This document shows positions 51,638 to 60,254 of a stretch of DNA of 64,000 nt, one piece after another. Positions within the stretch are counted from its first letter, which is position 1. Each line of letters begins with the position of its first letter. The position numbers were made by a program, and so were the translations under genes. The stretch is from Alicyclobacillus tolerans. Its GTDB lineage: Bacteria > Bacillota > Bacilli > Alicyclobacillales > Alicyclobacillaceae. The stretch covers positions 1 to 64,000 of the forward strand of contig NZ_FRAF01000009.1 in NCBI RefSeq assembly GCF_900142255.1. The letters run 5' to 3'. Below the pieces are notes generated by a model. The model did not search any database. It saw only the letters and a program-made list of their open reading frames with translations, and was not told where the DNA came from.

Positions 51638-52417
51638 TTGAAGCGCAACAAAGTGGAAATCTGCGGAGTCAACACTTCACAGTTGCCCGTTCTTAGTAAT
51701 GCAGAGATGCGGGAATTGTTCACGCGTTTGCAGAACGGCGAACTGGCAGCAAGAGAAATACTGGTTAATGGCAACTTGCGTTTGGTGCTCTCAGTGATTC
51801 AACGCTTCAACAACCGTGGCGAATATGTGGATGATTTGTTTCAAGTAGGTTGTATCGGACTCATGAAAGCGATAGACAATTTTGATCTCAGTCAAAATGT
51901 GCGTTTTTCAACTTACGCTGTACCCATGATTGTTGGCGAAATTCGGCGTTATTTGCGGGACAATAATCCTATTCGTGTATCGCGATCGCTCAGAGACATA
52001 GCGTATAAGGCTCTGCAAGTACGTGATGCTCTCACGAACGCGAATTTGCGTGAACCTACCATTCAGGAAATTGCGGAAAAAATGGAGGTGGCGAAAGAAG
52101 ACGTAGTCTTTGCATTAGACGCTATTCAAGACCCGGTATCTATGTTTGAACCGATTTATCATGATGGTGGCGATCCGATATACGTCATGGATCAGATTCA
52201 TGATGAAAAAAACAAAGATTCTTCCTGGGTAGAGGAAATTGCGGTGCGTGAAGCGTTAAATAAGCTTTCCGAACGCGAGCAAAAAATTCTCGCCATGCGA
52301 TTTTACGAGGGAAAAACACAAATGGAAGTGGCGGATGAAATAGGGATTTCTCAGGCTCAAGTTTCTCGTTTGGAAAAAAACGCAATACATCGAATGAATA
52401 AGCATGTCCAGTCGTAA
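51638..52417 (+). CDS. sigG: Forespore sigma factor sigma-G
   Basis: The 259-residue factor begins with the SigG-specific KRNKVEICGVNTSQLPVL, which includes the N-terminal residues bound by CsfB/SpoIIAB in relatives. Regions 2 (NLRLVLSVIQRFNNRGEYVD), 3 and 4 (EVADEIGISQAQVSRLEK) follow. It directs late forespore genes. TTG 51638 follows GGGGGAG. Its distance from sigE (140 bp) contains its own promoter. Confidence 0.97.
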   Translation: MKRNKVEICGVNTSQLPVLSNAEMRELFTRLQNGELAAREILVNGNLRLVLSVIQRFNNRGEYVDDLFQVGCIGLMKAIDNFDLSQNVRFSTYAVPMIVGEIRRYLRDNNPIRVSRSLRDIAYKALQVRDALTNANLREPTIQEIAEKMEVAKEDVVFALDAIQDPVSMFEPIYHDGGDPIYVMDQIHDEKNKDSSWVEEIAVREALNKLSEREQKILAMRFYEGKTQMEVADEIGISQAQVSRLEKNAIHRMNKHVQS

Positions 52418-52484
52418 TATTGACAGTCCCCCTCATATATATGAATAAGCAAGGTTTGAAGAGAGGGGAAGGCGGCGACCGGGA

Positions 52485-52778
52485 ATGCGTATTTCCGATT
52501 TGCAGTCGAAAGATGTCGTCAATGTAGGAGACGGAAAACGTCTTGGGACGATTGGCGATTTGGATATTGATCCGGAAAGTGGATTAATTCACAGCATCAT
52601 TATTCCCGTAGCTGGCCGCTTTTTTGGAATGGTCGGTGGTGGCCAGGATTATGTGATTCCCTGGAATCAAATTGTTAAAATCGGCTCTGACGTTATTTTA
52701 GTGGATTTACGTCCCGCACATGAGACAGCTTATTATCTTCCGCACGATTCAGTACGTCGTTCAACCGGTGGCTATTGA
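52485..52778 (+). CDS. ylmC: YlmC/YmxH-family PRC-barrel protein
   Basis: This 97-residue protein is a PRC-barrel: MRISDLQSKDVVNVGDGKRL, then GDLDIDPESGLIHSIIIP and DYVIPWNQIVKIG. YlmC/YmxH proteins are sporulation-linked and of unknown function. Upstream, TAATATT (sigma-E -35 pattern) and a CATATAT run lie 12 bp apart at 52416-52440, slightly too close for a good sigma-E promoter. A terminator overlaps its last codons. Confidence 0.88.
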   Translation: MRISDLQSKDVVNVGDGKRLGTIGDLDIDPESGLIHSIIIPVAGRFFGMVGGGQDYVIPWNQIVKIGSDVILVDLRPAHETAYYLPHDSVRRSTGGY

Positions 52779-52804
52779 CTGAGAAGTCAAGGCGCCGGTT
52801 TTTT
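52763..52804 (+). terminator. Terminator overlapping the ylmC stop
   Basis: AACCGG (52763-52768) pairs with CCGGTT (52795-52800). An inner TTGACT/AGTCAA hairpin sits in the loop, and a T-run TTTTTT spans 52799-52804. Confidence 0.75.
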
Positions 52805-52831
52805 GTTATGATATTGTCAGGAGGACAAGAC

Positions 52832-53647
52832 ATGTATCGTCACTGGTATCAACGAAATCATCAGTTCTGGATTTTTCCCGATATCTTTCCTGCAATCGTG
52901 AAAGCTGCCTTTACTTTTCGCTTAGGTGGGGTATCCCATCCGCCTTTTGAGAGTCTCAATATGGGTTTACATGTGTCTGACTCTCCCGATCACGTTGTGG
53001 AGAATCGTCGTTTGGTAGCGCAAAGGTTTGGCATTCCTCTTGAAAAGTTTGTATTTGCCGAGCAAGTACATGGCCATCGTGTTGAGGTGGTGGGGGCAAA
53101 AGATGCAGGGAGTGGCGCTTTTGGCCAGGATACAGCAGTAACGGGGGCGGATGCATTAGTTACCGCTGAAAAAGATTTGGCACTTGCCATATTAGTAGCT
53201 GACTGCGTTCCTGTGCTTCTGTTTGATCCGATTTCTGGTGTGATTGCAGCGGTTCACTCAGGATGGAAAGGCACTGCAGAACAAATTGTTCAATGTACAC
53301 TGGCAGTCATGCAACAACATTTTGCCACGCAAGCTCAGCAAGTGTACGCTGTTCTAGGACCTTCCATACGACGTTGCTGTTATGAGGTGGATGAGCGTGT
53401 ACGTAACGCGTTCTCGCCGACCTTTCCAGATACAATTTTTTCTCCCAGCCAGCGTCCAGGTCACTATATGCTTTCTTTGCAACATGCCATTCGCTATAGC
53501 CTATTGAAATATGGTGTACGAGCAGAGAGAATCCAAGATACAGGTGTTTGTACAGCATGTCGGACAGATGTTCTTTTTTCGTATCGGGCAGAACGTGGAC
53601 AAACGGGGCGAATGTTGGCTGCTATTGCAATTCAATCAGCTCAATAA
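52832..53647 (+). CDS. pgeF: Multicopper-oxidase-fold protein PgeF/YlmD
   Basis: The 271-residue protein is of the YfiH/LACC1 family. Zinc ligands are in EQVHGHRVEVVG, LVADCVPVLLFDP and VHSGWKGTAEQ, and the C-terminal TGVCTACRTDVLFSYRAERG is typical. E. coli PgeF removes wrongly built UDP-MurNAc-serine peptides; other members act as purine nucleoside enzymes. ATG 52832 follows AGGAGG. It lies between ylmC and ylmE as in B. subtilis. Confidence 0.9.
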   Translation: MYRHWYQRNHQFWIFPDIFPAIVKAAFTFRLGGVSHPPFESLNMGLHVSDSPDHVVENRRLVAQRFGIPLEKFVFAEQVHGHRVEVVGAKDAGSGAFGQDTAVTGADALVTAEKDLALAILVADCVPVLLFDPISGVIAAVHSGWKGTAEQIVQCTLAVMQQHFATQAQQVYAVLGPSIRRCCYEVDERVRNAFSPTFPDTIFSPSQRPGHYMLSLQHAIRYSLLKYGVRAERIQDTGVCTACRTDVLFSYRAERGQTGRMLAAIAIQSAQ

Positions 53648-53709
53648 TCCTAATAGTGGTTATTCTGTCATTGAGAATTATATTCTGGATATTGAGGAGT
53701 GGCAGTCGG

Positions 53710-54468
53710 TTGGTGCAAAACGATCATGAGCGCTTACATTTCTCTCAAAGTCAGCACCTAGAGTTGAACAATCGTTTGACAGCCATACGTGAACGCATTG
53801 CTAAAACGGCTGAATCAGCTGGGAGAAATCCAGAAGATATTCGATTAATTGCGGTCACCAAAACAGCTTCACCAGTTCTCGCTGAACACTTGCTAACGTT
53901 GGGCATCCAGGATATGGCGGAAAATCGTTGGCAAGTTGCTCGTGAAAAACTTGTCCATCCTTTTGCGGCCAGAGTAAGATGGCATTTTATAGGTCCTCTT
54001 CAATCGAATAAAATCAAATCGATTGCATCAGCGTTTTCAGTTGTACATGCACTTGAAGATGCAGAACATGCAGAACAATTTGAGCAAATACTTACTTCTC
54101 TCGGAAAGCATATGGAGGCGTTTGTGCAAGTCAATGTATCGGGAGAGCCTCAGAAACATGGGGTGCATCCAGAAAACTTGCACCTTTTGCTGCAAAAGTT
54201 ACAAAACTATAAATTTCTTCGCGTTGTGGGTCTCATGACGATGGCCCCGTTGACGAGGGATTATATTGAAATTCGCCGCACTTTCCGTGGCTTAGCCAAT
54301 CTTCTAGGGGAGGAAAGAGAAAGATTGTCTTGGGGAAATTTACAATATCTTTCCATGGGCATGTCGAATGATTACGAGTTGGCAATTGCAGAAGGAGCTA
54401 CACATTTAAGAATAGGACGACAATTGGTTTCTCTAGAAGACACTCCAGAGGGTGGCGAATCCAGGTGA
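53710..54468 (+). CDS. ylmE: PLP homeostasis protein YlmE/YggS
   Basis: The 252-residue protein has the PLP-binding lysine in RLIAVTKTASP near residue 45, RVRWHFIGPLQSNK-type text (WHFIGPLQSNKIK) near 92 and the phosphate loop LSMGMSNDYELAIAEGATHL near 215. YggS family proteins keep free PLP in balance. TTG 53710 follows GAGGAG at 10 bp. ylmG starts within its stop codon (GTGA), where sepF would lie in B. subtilis. Confidence 0.9.
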   Translation: MVQNDHERLHFSQSQHLELNNRLTAIRERIAKTAESAGRNPEDIRLIAVTKTASPVLAEHLLTLGIQDMAENRWQVAREKLVHPFAARVRWHFIGPLQSNKIKSIASAFSVVHALEDAEHAEQFEQILTSLGKHMEAFVQVNVSGEPQKHGVHPENLHLLLQKLQNYKFLRVVGLMTMAPLTRDYIEIRRTFRGLANLLGEERERLSWGNLQYLSMGMSNDYELAIAEGATHLRIGRQLVSLEDTPEGGESR

Positions 54469-54752
54469 CTTTGCTGGTTCAAATGGTTCATTTTTTATTT
54501 TCCGCTTATTTCATCGTCCTGATTGCGAGCGCTGTAGCCAGTTGGTTTCCAGAACTTCAAGCCAATCGACTCGTTAATATTTTGCAGCAATTAAGTCAGC
54601 CGTATTACGCCCCTTTTCAAAGATTATTGCGACCTATACAGGTAGGAGGTATTCTGCTGGATTGGTCGAGTATTGTAGCTGTTATTGTCTATTTTGTCAT
54701 TCAGTCACTCATTTTTTCCGCATTGTCAAATATGCTAGGAGGACTTGTTTAA
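54465..54752 (+). CDS. ylmG: YggT-family membrane protein YlmG
   Basis: This 95-residue protein has two membrane helices (residues 5-25 and 66-90) around the YggT motif SQPYYAPFQRLLRPI. YlmG homologues affect division-site and nucleoid or osmotic functions in other bacteria and plastids; the exact role is unclear. GTG 54465 overlaps the ylmE stop by 4 bp. Confidence 0.9.
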   Translation: MTLLVQMVHFLFSAYFIVLIASAVASWFPELQANRLVNILQQLSQPYYAPFQRLLRPIQVGGILLDWSSIVAVIVYFVIQSLIFSALSNMLGGLV

Positions 54753-55547
54753 ATGACAGAAGGGAAAGTGGATACAGAGTGGGCTAGACCCAGTGAACGC
54801 CCTTTTGTCCGTCAAGCTGAAGAGTGGGTATCTCGCTCATTGAACAGGCGTATGATGTGGTTAACAGATTTCCTCAGTCCTCGCGAGCAATTTCTTTTGC
54901 AAAGTGTCGTCAATCGCCAAGCTGCATGGGTGGAATTTTCGGGAGGTTTTCCTGATGCTGAACGGCAGCGAGCGTGTATCATGCCGGAAAATTGGTATCC
55001 TACGGAAGAGGATTTTTCTTTGCGCTGGTTGACCATCCGTCCCATATCTCCGCAGGAACGTTTGACACACCGTTCTGTGCTGGGTTCTTTGCTTGGTCTT
55101 GGTATAGAGCGCAAAGTATTAGGTGACGTAGTTTCGTTGAAAGATCATACTGGATATGCGGCTGTGTTGACATCCTCCATGGCAGAGTATGCCTATCAAC
55201 ATCTTCACAAGGTTGGACCGCAAAATGTAGACGTAATGCTTTTGTATCAAACTCCACTTATCGAGCGCGATAGTTACGAGTGGAAATCCATTAGCGTCAA
55301 TTCCTGTCGTATCGATGCAGTAGTGTCCGAGGTGTGTCATTGGTCACGAAACAAGACAAAAGAAGCCATTTTGAGTCAGCAAATATTCGTCAATAGTTTG
55401 GTAGCCTACAAGCCTGAAGAACTGTTGGAAGCGGGCGATCGCGTTTCTGTGCGAGGTTTTGGCAGAATTCAAATAGGAGAGGTGACGGGGAAGAGCAAAA
55501 GTAATCGTCTTTGGCTGTCCGTTGCTACATTGCGTGACAAGGCTTAA
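54753..55547 (+). CDS. ylmH: S4-domain RNA-binding protein YlmH
   Basis: The 264-residue protein has a C-terminal S4 domain (SCRIDAVVSEVCHWSRNKTK, then LLEAGDRVSVRGFGRIQIGE) after a YlmH N-terminal part with FSGGFPDAERQRACIMP near residue 68. YlmH in B. subtilis binds stalled large ribosomal subunits in a quality-control pathway with RqcH-like function. ATG 54753 follows the ylmG stop directly with an AGGAGG 12 bp before. Confidence 0.9.
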   Translation: MTEGKVDTEWARPSERPFVRQAEEWVSRSLNRRMMWLTDFLSPREQFLLQSVVNRQAAWVEFSGGFPDAERQRACIMPENWYPTEEDFSLRWLTIRPISPQERLTHRSVLGSLLGLGIERKVLGDVVSLKDHTGYAAVLTSSMAEYAYQHLHKVGPQNVDVMLLYQTPLIERDSYEWKSISVNSCRIDAVVSEVCHWSRNKTKEAILSQQIFVNSLVAYKPEELLEAGDRVSVRGFGRIQIGEVTGKSKSNRLWLSVATLRDKA

Positions 55548-55697
55548 AAAGTTAAATCGTTGAATTTGTCGTTTTTGGAAGGAGATTGTGGGTTGGTGTC
55601 GAAACAGACAAGCGGACTCAATCGATAACCTGTCATGTTTGTTTCGCTAAATTTTCCAGTGTTTTGATGATTAGATGCAGTTTTCGGGGGTGTTATC

Positions 55698-56201
55698 ATG
55701 CCGTTGTCGCCATTAGATATTCACAATAAAGAGTTTAGTCGTTCTTTTCGTGGGTATGATGAAGATGAAGTAGACGATTTTCTTGAACGAATCATACAAG
55801 ATTATGAAGGATTGATTCGCACTAACAAGGAATTGGAAGAAAAAATAGAGCAATTGAATGAGCGTCTGCAGCATTTTATGAATATTGAGGAAAGTTTGAG
55901 CAAGTCCATTATCATCGCCCAGGAAACAGCTGAGGAAGTAAAAAACAACGCTAAAAAAGAGGCGCAGTTGATTATTAAAGAGTCGGAGAAAAACGCTGAT
56001 CGAATCATTAGCGAAGCTCTCCAGAAGTCGCGCAAGATGGCCATGGAAGTAGAAGAGATTCAACGTCATGCTGCTATTTTTCGAGCTCGATTTCGTTCTT
56101 TGATTCAAGCTCAGTTGGAATTACTGGAATCCAATGAGTGGCGCGATTTTGACAAAGACGCGACGAAGGTGGATTTAGAAATTCGCGAAGCTACGTCTTA
56201 A
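55698..56201 (+). CDS. divIVA: Septum-site and pole protein DivIVA
   Basis: The 167-residue protein begins PLSPLDIHNKEFSRSFRGYD, the lipid-binding head with the exposed Phe and Arg (F17, R18), and continues with long coiled coils. It marks negatively curved membrane at septa and poles, recruiting MinJ-type and chromosome-anchoring partners. A terminator follows at 56261; ileS, the usual next gene, is not here. Confidence 0.95.
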   Translation: MPLSPLDIHNKEFSRSFRGYDEDEVDDFLERIIQDYEGLIRTNKELEEKIEQLNERLQHFMNIEESLSKSIIIAQETAEEVKNNAKKEAQLIIKESEKNADRIISEALQKSRKMAMEVEEIQRHAAIFRARFRSLIQAQLELLESNEWRDFDKDATKVDLEIREATS

Positions 56202-56260
56202 AGAGTATCCGTTTATATTGTGTTTTCGGGAAGAACTGGAAATCAAACCAATCTATAAAA

Positions 56261-56308
56261 AAGCTGTCCCAAAAGTCATCGTTGATGACTTGAGGGACAG
56301 CCTTTTTT
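56261..56308 (+). terminator. divIVA terminator
   Basis: AAGCTGTCCC...AAGTCATC (56261-56280) pairs with GATGACTTGAGGGACAGCCTT across a three-base loop, followed by Ts. A long, strong stem. Confidence 0.9.
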
Positions 56309-56467
56309 ATAGGTCATCAATTTAAAAACCTGGGCGCTCATGAAAAAGCTGTTATGGGCTACGTATACTTCTTCGTCAGAATCCCACACTACACGCTGTA
56401 GGCAGCATGGAAGGCGGGAGTAAGGTGTCTTTTGGCTGTAAACTCTGTTCTGGAGGAGGAAGGCAGT

Positions 56468-57076
56468 ATGGATCGTGAAAAGGCAAGACAACGTTTGTTA
56501 GCTCTGAAAGAAAGTCTGGAAGGACGAGCGGAATATCCAAATCAAAATCGTCTGAATGACAGTCAGCGGGATGAAACTTCTGAATTATCGATGATCGACA
56601 ATCATCCAGCTGATGCAGCAACAGAACTATTGGATAGAGAAATGGCGCTTGGTATGCGGGCAGCCAATTCTGAATATGCGTTGCAAATAGAGAGGGCATT
56701 ACATGCGATAGAAAATGGTGAATATGGCCAATGTGCAATTTGTCAGCAAGAGATTCCAGAAGAACGTTTAGAAGCGTATCCGCTTGCACTGACATGTATA
56801 CAATGTCAGGAACGAATTGACCATCTCGATCATCGGCGGACGCGTCCAATTGAAGAAGAAGTTTTTCCGCATAGTTTTGGTAGCTTGATAGGTGATGATA
56901 AAGACACAACGGGATTCGACGGAGAAGATAGTTGGCAAGCAGTTGGACAGATGAATGCCAGGCCAAGCGCCAACGATCCAGAATCGATTGGCTACGAGAC
57001 CTGGCTGGAAGGTATCGGTCCAGAGCTGACAGATGGTATAACTAATGAAGAATGGCGTGATACACTTAGCCGCTGA
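56468..57076 (+). CDS. TraR/DksA zinc-finger protein, YteA-like
   Basis: The 202-residue protein has an N-terminal coiled coil, the HPADAATELLDREMALG stretch near residue 42 and a C4 zinc finger (CAICQQEIPEERLEAYPLA then CIQC) near 90-112. This is the YteA/YlyA layout; YlyA in B. subtilis tunes sigma-G transcription and is located near lspA as here. ATG 56468 follows GGAGGAAGG. Its 3' end overlaps the convergent synthase gene by 11 bp. Confidence 0.85.
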   Translation: MDREKARQRLLALKESLEGRAEYPNQNRLNDSQRDETSELSMIDNHPADAATELLDREMALGMRAANSEYALQIERALHAIENGEYGQCAICQQEIPEERLEAYPLALTCIQCQERIDHLDHRRTRPIEEEVFPHSFGSLIGDDKDTTGFDGEDSWQAVGQMNARPSANDPESIGYETWLEGIGPELTDGITNEEWRDTLSR

Positions 57077-57887
57077 CTTCACTCGGCAAGCTGACAAAAG
57101 CGAATGTATCGCTGCGCAGACCGCGGCGCAGACATTCCAGAGCAATGGTTTCCGCTGGGGCAATGTTACCTAGATTAACTTGAGTTCCAAACCGTTCAAT
57201 AAAATCGATCTGTTGTGATTTTTTAGGTGCTTCAAACATCAGTCGCTGTTGCTCAGAAGTATTTAAACAAGCTAAAAACTCCTGGAAAACAAGTTCGTCC
57301 AAATGGCCACTGCCATCATACATTCCAGCATTTTCGCCACTTTCACGTCCTTCAACAACCACATAATCTGCTCCAGCCAAAAGATCTAATTTGACTTGTT
57401 TGGCGAGTGCAATCGGATCGACACCGTGCGTAAGTTTTTTTCCTACCTCGCTCAAAACGAGCGACAATTGGGACTTGGCTTGCTCAATCATGCGCAACCT
57501 GTCCTCACTAGGAATATCAAGCGTGCCATCGGAAATTTCCATAGCCGTGAAACCGAGTTTTACACAGTAATGGAGATATTCTTTGAAGGCGTTCTGATGA
57601 TAGGCAATTTCGGCAAGAGTGCCGCCTGGACATGTGAAGACACTATAGAGTTTGGCAATATCCAATTTTTGACGAAGAACTGACTCTGGATAAAGCGTGG
57701 AGGAACCAAAGCCAAATTTAAGAATATCTAAATGAGCGGAGGCGACTTCCATCAAGTCGGTAAATTCCCGCGTGCCCATTCCTTTGTCGATGACCATGGT
57801 CAGGCCTTCCGTGCGAGGTTTTTCTTTTCGGTTGGGGATGGGGGATTGAATGATTTGAGCAAATGCTCGCTTCTCTGATAAAATCAC
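57066..57887 (-). CDS. Phosphosulfolactate synthase (ComA family)
   Basis: The 273-residue TIM-barrel protein matches phosphosulfolactate synthase: LTMVIDKGMGTREFTDLM near residue 29, LDILKFGFGSSTLYP near 53, FTAMEISDGTLDIP near 113 and VVVEGRESGENAGMYD near 180. It adds sulfite to phosphoenolpyruvate. In methanogens this starts coenzyme M synthesis; Bacillus spores store 3-sulfolactate, which is the likely use here. GTG 57887 follows AGGAGG. It is inverted relative to its neighbours. Confidence 0.88.
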   Translation of the reverse strand: MILSEKRAFAQIIQSPIPNRKEKPRTEGLTMVIDKGMGTREFTDLMEVASAHLDILKFGFGSSTLYPESVLRQKLDIAKLYSVFTCPGGTLAEIAYHQNAFKEYLHYCVKLGFTAMEISDGTLDIPSEDRLRMIEQAKSQLSLVLSEVGKKLTHGVDPIALAKQVKLDLLAGADYVVVEGRESGENAGMYDGSGHLDELVFQEFLACLNTSEQQRLMFEAPKKSQQIDFIERFGTQVNLGNIAPAETIALECLRRGLRSDTFAFVSLPSEVSG

Positions 57888-58014
57888 GTGGACTGACCTC
57901 CTGCGACATGATAATTCAAACTATGCAAAAATCATAAAAAAGGGTCTTGACATTCGCCAAAGGAGGCGTCTATCTTGCTGATGCCGTACATGCGCGGCAG
58001 AGAGGATGATGCAG

Positions 58015-58482
58015 ATGCTGTACGGAATTGCCTTGTTAGTTTTTGCCCTCGATCAGCTCATTAAATGGATGGTTCGCTCCCATATGACTCCTGGTCAATT
58101 GGTACCCGTTCTACCTCCCTGGGTCGATCTCGATTATATACAAAACCCAGGCGGAGCTTTTAGCATTCTCCCTCATCACACTTGGCTTTTTATTCTTGTT
58201 GCGTTTGTCGTCATTGCAGCCGTAATTTATGTTGATATTAGGTACAAGCCTTCCCCTTCCATAAGAATTGCGCTGGGCCTCGTACTTGGCGGGGCGCTTG
58301 GCAATATGTCGGATAGGATTTTTATTGGTAAGGTAACCGACTATGTTTATTTGCAGTTCATCCATTTTCCTATTTTTAATTTGGCTGATGTCTGCATTGA
58401 CGCAGGTGTGATTCTTCTCATTATACGGACTTTTTGGCAAGGGAAAAAGGAGAATCTGTCTAACCACGAGGATGATAAGTAA
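58015..58482 (+). CDS. lspA: Lipoprotein signal peptidase II
   Basis: The 155-residue protein has four membrane helices. Conserved parts are DQLIKW near the N-terminus, YIQNPGGAFSIL (the N-x-G-A-x-F motif), GGALGNMSDRI and FPIFNLADVCI with the catalytic aspartates. It cleaves prolipoproteins such as the Ger(x)C protein in this window. ATG 58015 lies 9 bp after GAGAGG. The next gene overlaps its stop by one base. Confidence 0.95.
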   Translation: MLYGIALLVFALDQLIKWMVRSHMTPGQLVPVLPPWVDLDYIQNPGGAFSILPHHTWLFILVAFVVIAAVIYVDIRYKPSPSIRIALGLVLGGALGNMSDRIFIGKVTDYVYLQFIHFPIFNLADVCIDAGVILLIIRTFWQGKKENLSNHEDDK

Positions 58483-59423
58483 TGGAAGATCGTGTTTTGT
58501 ATTTTCAGGTTGAGTCAGAGAGTGAAGGTTTGCGTCTCGACAAGTGGCTGGTACAGGTTTTGCAAGATGAAGAAATGGATATTTCTCGTTCACAAATTCA
58601 GGAGTGGATCAAACATGACTGCATCAGCGAAACTACTCGCAAAAGTCGTGTAAAAGCGAGCGATCCTGTAGAAACAGGCCATATCTATCAGATCAAATTG
58701 CCAGAGCCGGAACCAGTCGAATTGCAACCAGACCCTGTATCCATTCAAATAGTTTATGAAGATGAACATCTGGTTGTTGTGGATAAGCAACGTGGATTGG
58801 TGGTCCACCCAGCAGCCGGGCATCCGCGCGGTACCTTGGTCAATGGCTTGCTTTATCTCGGGGTTCGTCTCTCTGCCCTGGGTGGTACAGCACGGCCAGG
58901 TGTTGTTCATCGGATCGACAAAGACACCTCAGGTCTTTTGGTTTTAGCTAAATCGGATTTGGCTTATCATAAACTTTCCTTGCAGCTACAGGCACACTCC
59001 ATGTTGCGCAGTTACGCTGCAATTGCGCACGGTGTCTTGCCACACCAGGAGGGAACGATTGATGCTCCGATTGGTCGTGACCCAAAACAGCGTCAGAGAC
59101 TGGCAGTAGTGGCTGGGGGTAAACCAGCCATTACGCATTTCTTTGTGAAAGAACGGTTCGAACAGTATACGTTCTTGGATTGTCGTCTGGAAACCGGGCG
59201 TACGCATCAAATTCGTGTGCACATGGCTTATATTGGGCATCCCTTAGCGGGAGATCCACTTTATGGTCCGCGTCATACGCTGCCTATTGATGGACAGGCG
59301 CTGCATGCCAAGGAGTTAGGCTTTGTACATCCTGCTAGCGGTGAACATATGCGTTTTGAATCCCCATTGCCGTCGGATATGGAACGTTTATTGATGGAAT
59401 TACGTCTTGGTTTGCAGACATAA
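58482..59423 (+). CDS. RluD-family 23S rRNA pseudouridine synthase (YlyB)
   Basis: The 313-residue protein has an N-terminal S4 domain (GLRLDKWLVQVLQ, then SRSQIQEWIKHDCI) and a catalytic domain with PGVVHRIDKDTSGLLVLAKS near residue 145, holding the catalytic Asp, and LETGRTHQIRVHMAYIGHPL near 238. RluD enzymes modify helix 69 of 23S rRNA. Gene order lspA-ylyB-pyrR equals B. subtilis. Confidence 0.92.
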   Translation: MEDRVLYFQVESESEGLRLDKWLVQVLQDEEMDISRSQIQEWIKHDCISETTRKSRVKASDPVETGHIYQIKLPEPEPVELQPDPVSIQIVYEDEHLVVVDKQRGLVVHPAAGHPRGTLVNGLLYLGVRLSALGGTARPGVVHRIDKDTSGLLVLAKSDLAYHKLSLQLQAHSMLRSYAAIAHGVLPHQEGTIDAPIGRDPKQRQRLAVVAGGKPAITHFFVKERFEQYTFLDCRLETGRTHQIRVHMAYIGHPLAGDPLYGPRHTLPIDGQALHAKELGFVHPASGEHMRFESPLPSDMERLLMELRLGLQT

Positions 59424-59509
59424 CAGACAGAAATAAAACTTGCAAACGGTTTGTCTCATCATTTCTGGTCAGAAATTGCAAAAAATTATATTCTAACTTG
59501 TTTTTTGTT

Positions 59510-59526
59510 ACTATAAATATTATAGT
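59510..59526. promoter_or_regulatory. 7-3-7 dyad upstream of the YceI gene
   Basis: ACTATAA-ATA-TTATAGT is a perfect inverted repeat containing a possible -10 (TATAGT). A second dyad (ATTTCTG-GT-CAGAAAT) lies at 59461-59476. Either may bind a MarR- or Fur-type regulator; AT-rich sequence lowers significance. Confidence 0.4.
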
Positions 59527-59583
59527 ATATATGCAGATAGGCAAATCCATTCAATTAAAGTTCCGATCAGGAGGTAGAGAAGA

Positions 59584-60120
59584 TTGGCAAAAACAGTTTG
59601 GGAATTAGATAAAGCACATAGTTATGTGGGATTCAGTGTCCGTCATATGATGGTATCCAATGTACGTGGTGTATTTAACGATTTTGACGCAACAGTCCAT
59701 ACTGAGGGGGAAGATTTGTCAACCGCAGATATAGTTGTCACCATTAACCCTAACAGCATTGATACGAGAAATTCGCAAAGAGACGAACATTTGCGTTCTG
59801 CCGACTTTTTTAAAGTAAACGAATATCCAGAAATAGTATTTCGCGCTCATAACCTGCAACATAAGGGTGGCGAGAAACATGAACTGCAAGGTGAAATTAC
59901 GATTGTTGGTGTTACAAAGCCGCTGACATTGGATGTTGAAATTTCCGGCCCAGCTAAAAATCCATGGGGAAATGAAGTTATTGGTGTGGTCGGTAGCGGT
60001 TCTCTGAATCGTTCAGATTTTGGTCTTACTTACAACGCTGCTTTGGAGACTGGCGGCGTATTAATTGGCGACACAATTAAATTAAACATCGAAGTTGAGT
60101 TTGTTAAAAAATCTGAATAA
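59584..60120 (+). CDS. YceI-family lipocalin-fold protein
   Basis: The 178-residue protein matches YceI: WELDKAHSYVGFSVRHMMVS at the start, SIDTRNSQRDEHLRSADFF near residue 57 and GVTKPLTLDVEISG near 110. The fold binds polyisoprenoid-type lipids. There is no signal peptide, so it is cytosolic, unlike the periplasmic E. coli form. TTG 59584 follows AGGAGG. Confidence 0.93.
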   Translation: MAKTVWELDKAHSYVGFSVRHMMVSNVRGVFNDFDATVHTEGEDLSTADIVVTINPNSIDTRNSQRDEHLRSADFFKVNEYPEIVFRAHNLQHKGGEKHELQGEITIVGVTKPLTLDVEISGPAKNPWGNEVIGVVGSGSLNRSDFGLTYNAALETGGVLIGDTIKLNIEVEFVKKSE

Positions 60121-60198
60121 AAACTAAGATCTTTTATTTTCAGTTTTTTCAGTCAGACGGACTTGTAAAGTGAAGCAGAGTTTGGTAAAACCCAATAC

Positions 60199-60227
60199 TT
60201 GACGAATCACGTATAGATTGATACGAT
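60199..60227 (+). promoter_or_regulatory. pyr operon promoter, sigma-A type
   Basis: TTGACG (60199-60204), 17-bp spacer, TACGAT (60222-60227). Start near 60234 gives a leader of about 150 nt holding the PyrR attenuator. Confidence 0.65.
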
Positions 60228-60254
60228 GGCAGAAATGTTTATAGCCTTTAAGCC

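Noticed and set aside
52416-52447. Sigma-E-like promoter before ylmC
   Set aside because: The -35 TAATATT fits, but the CATATAT run is only 12 bp away and matches the -10 poorly.
55597-55603. TGTCGAA, a perfect 0A box upstream of divIVA
   Set aside because: A 7-base motif is expected several times by chance in 64 kb and there is no second box or matching promoter.
55593-55628. Eleven-codon frame with AAGGAG site before divIVA
   Set aside because: Too short to judge; the divIVA start is clear without it.
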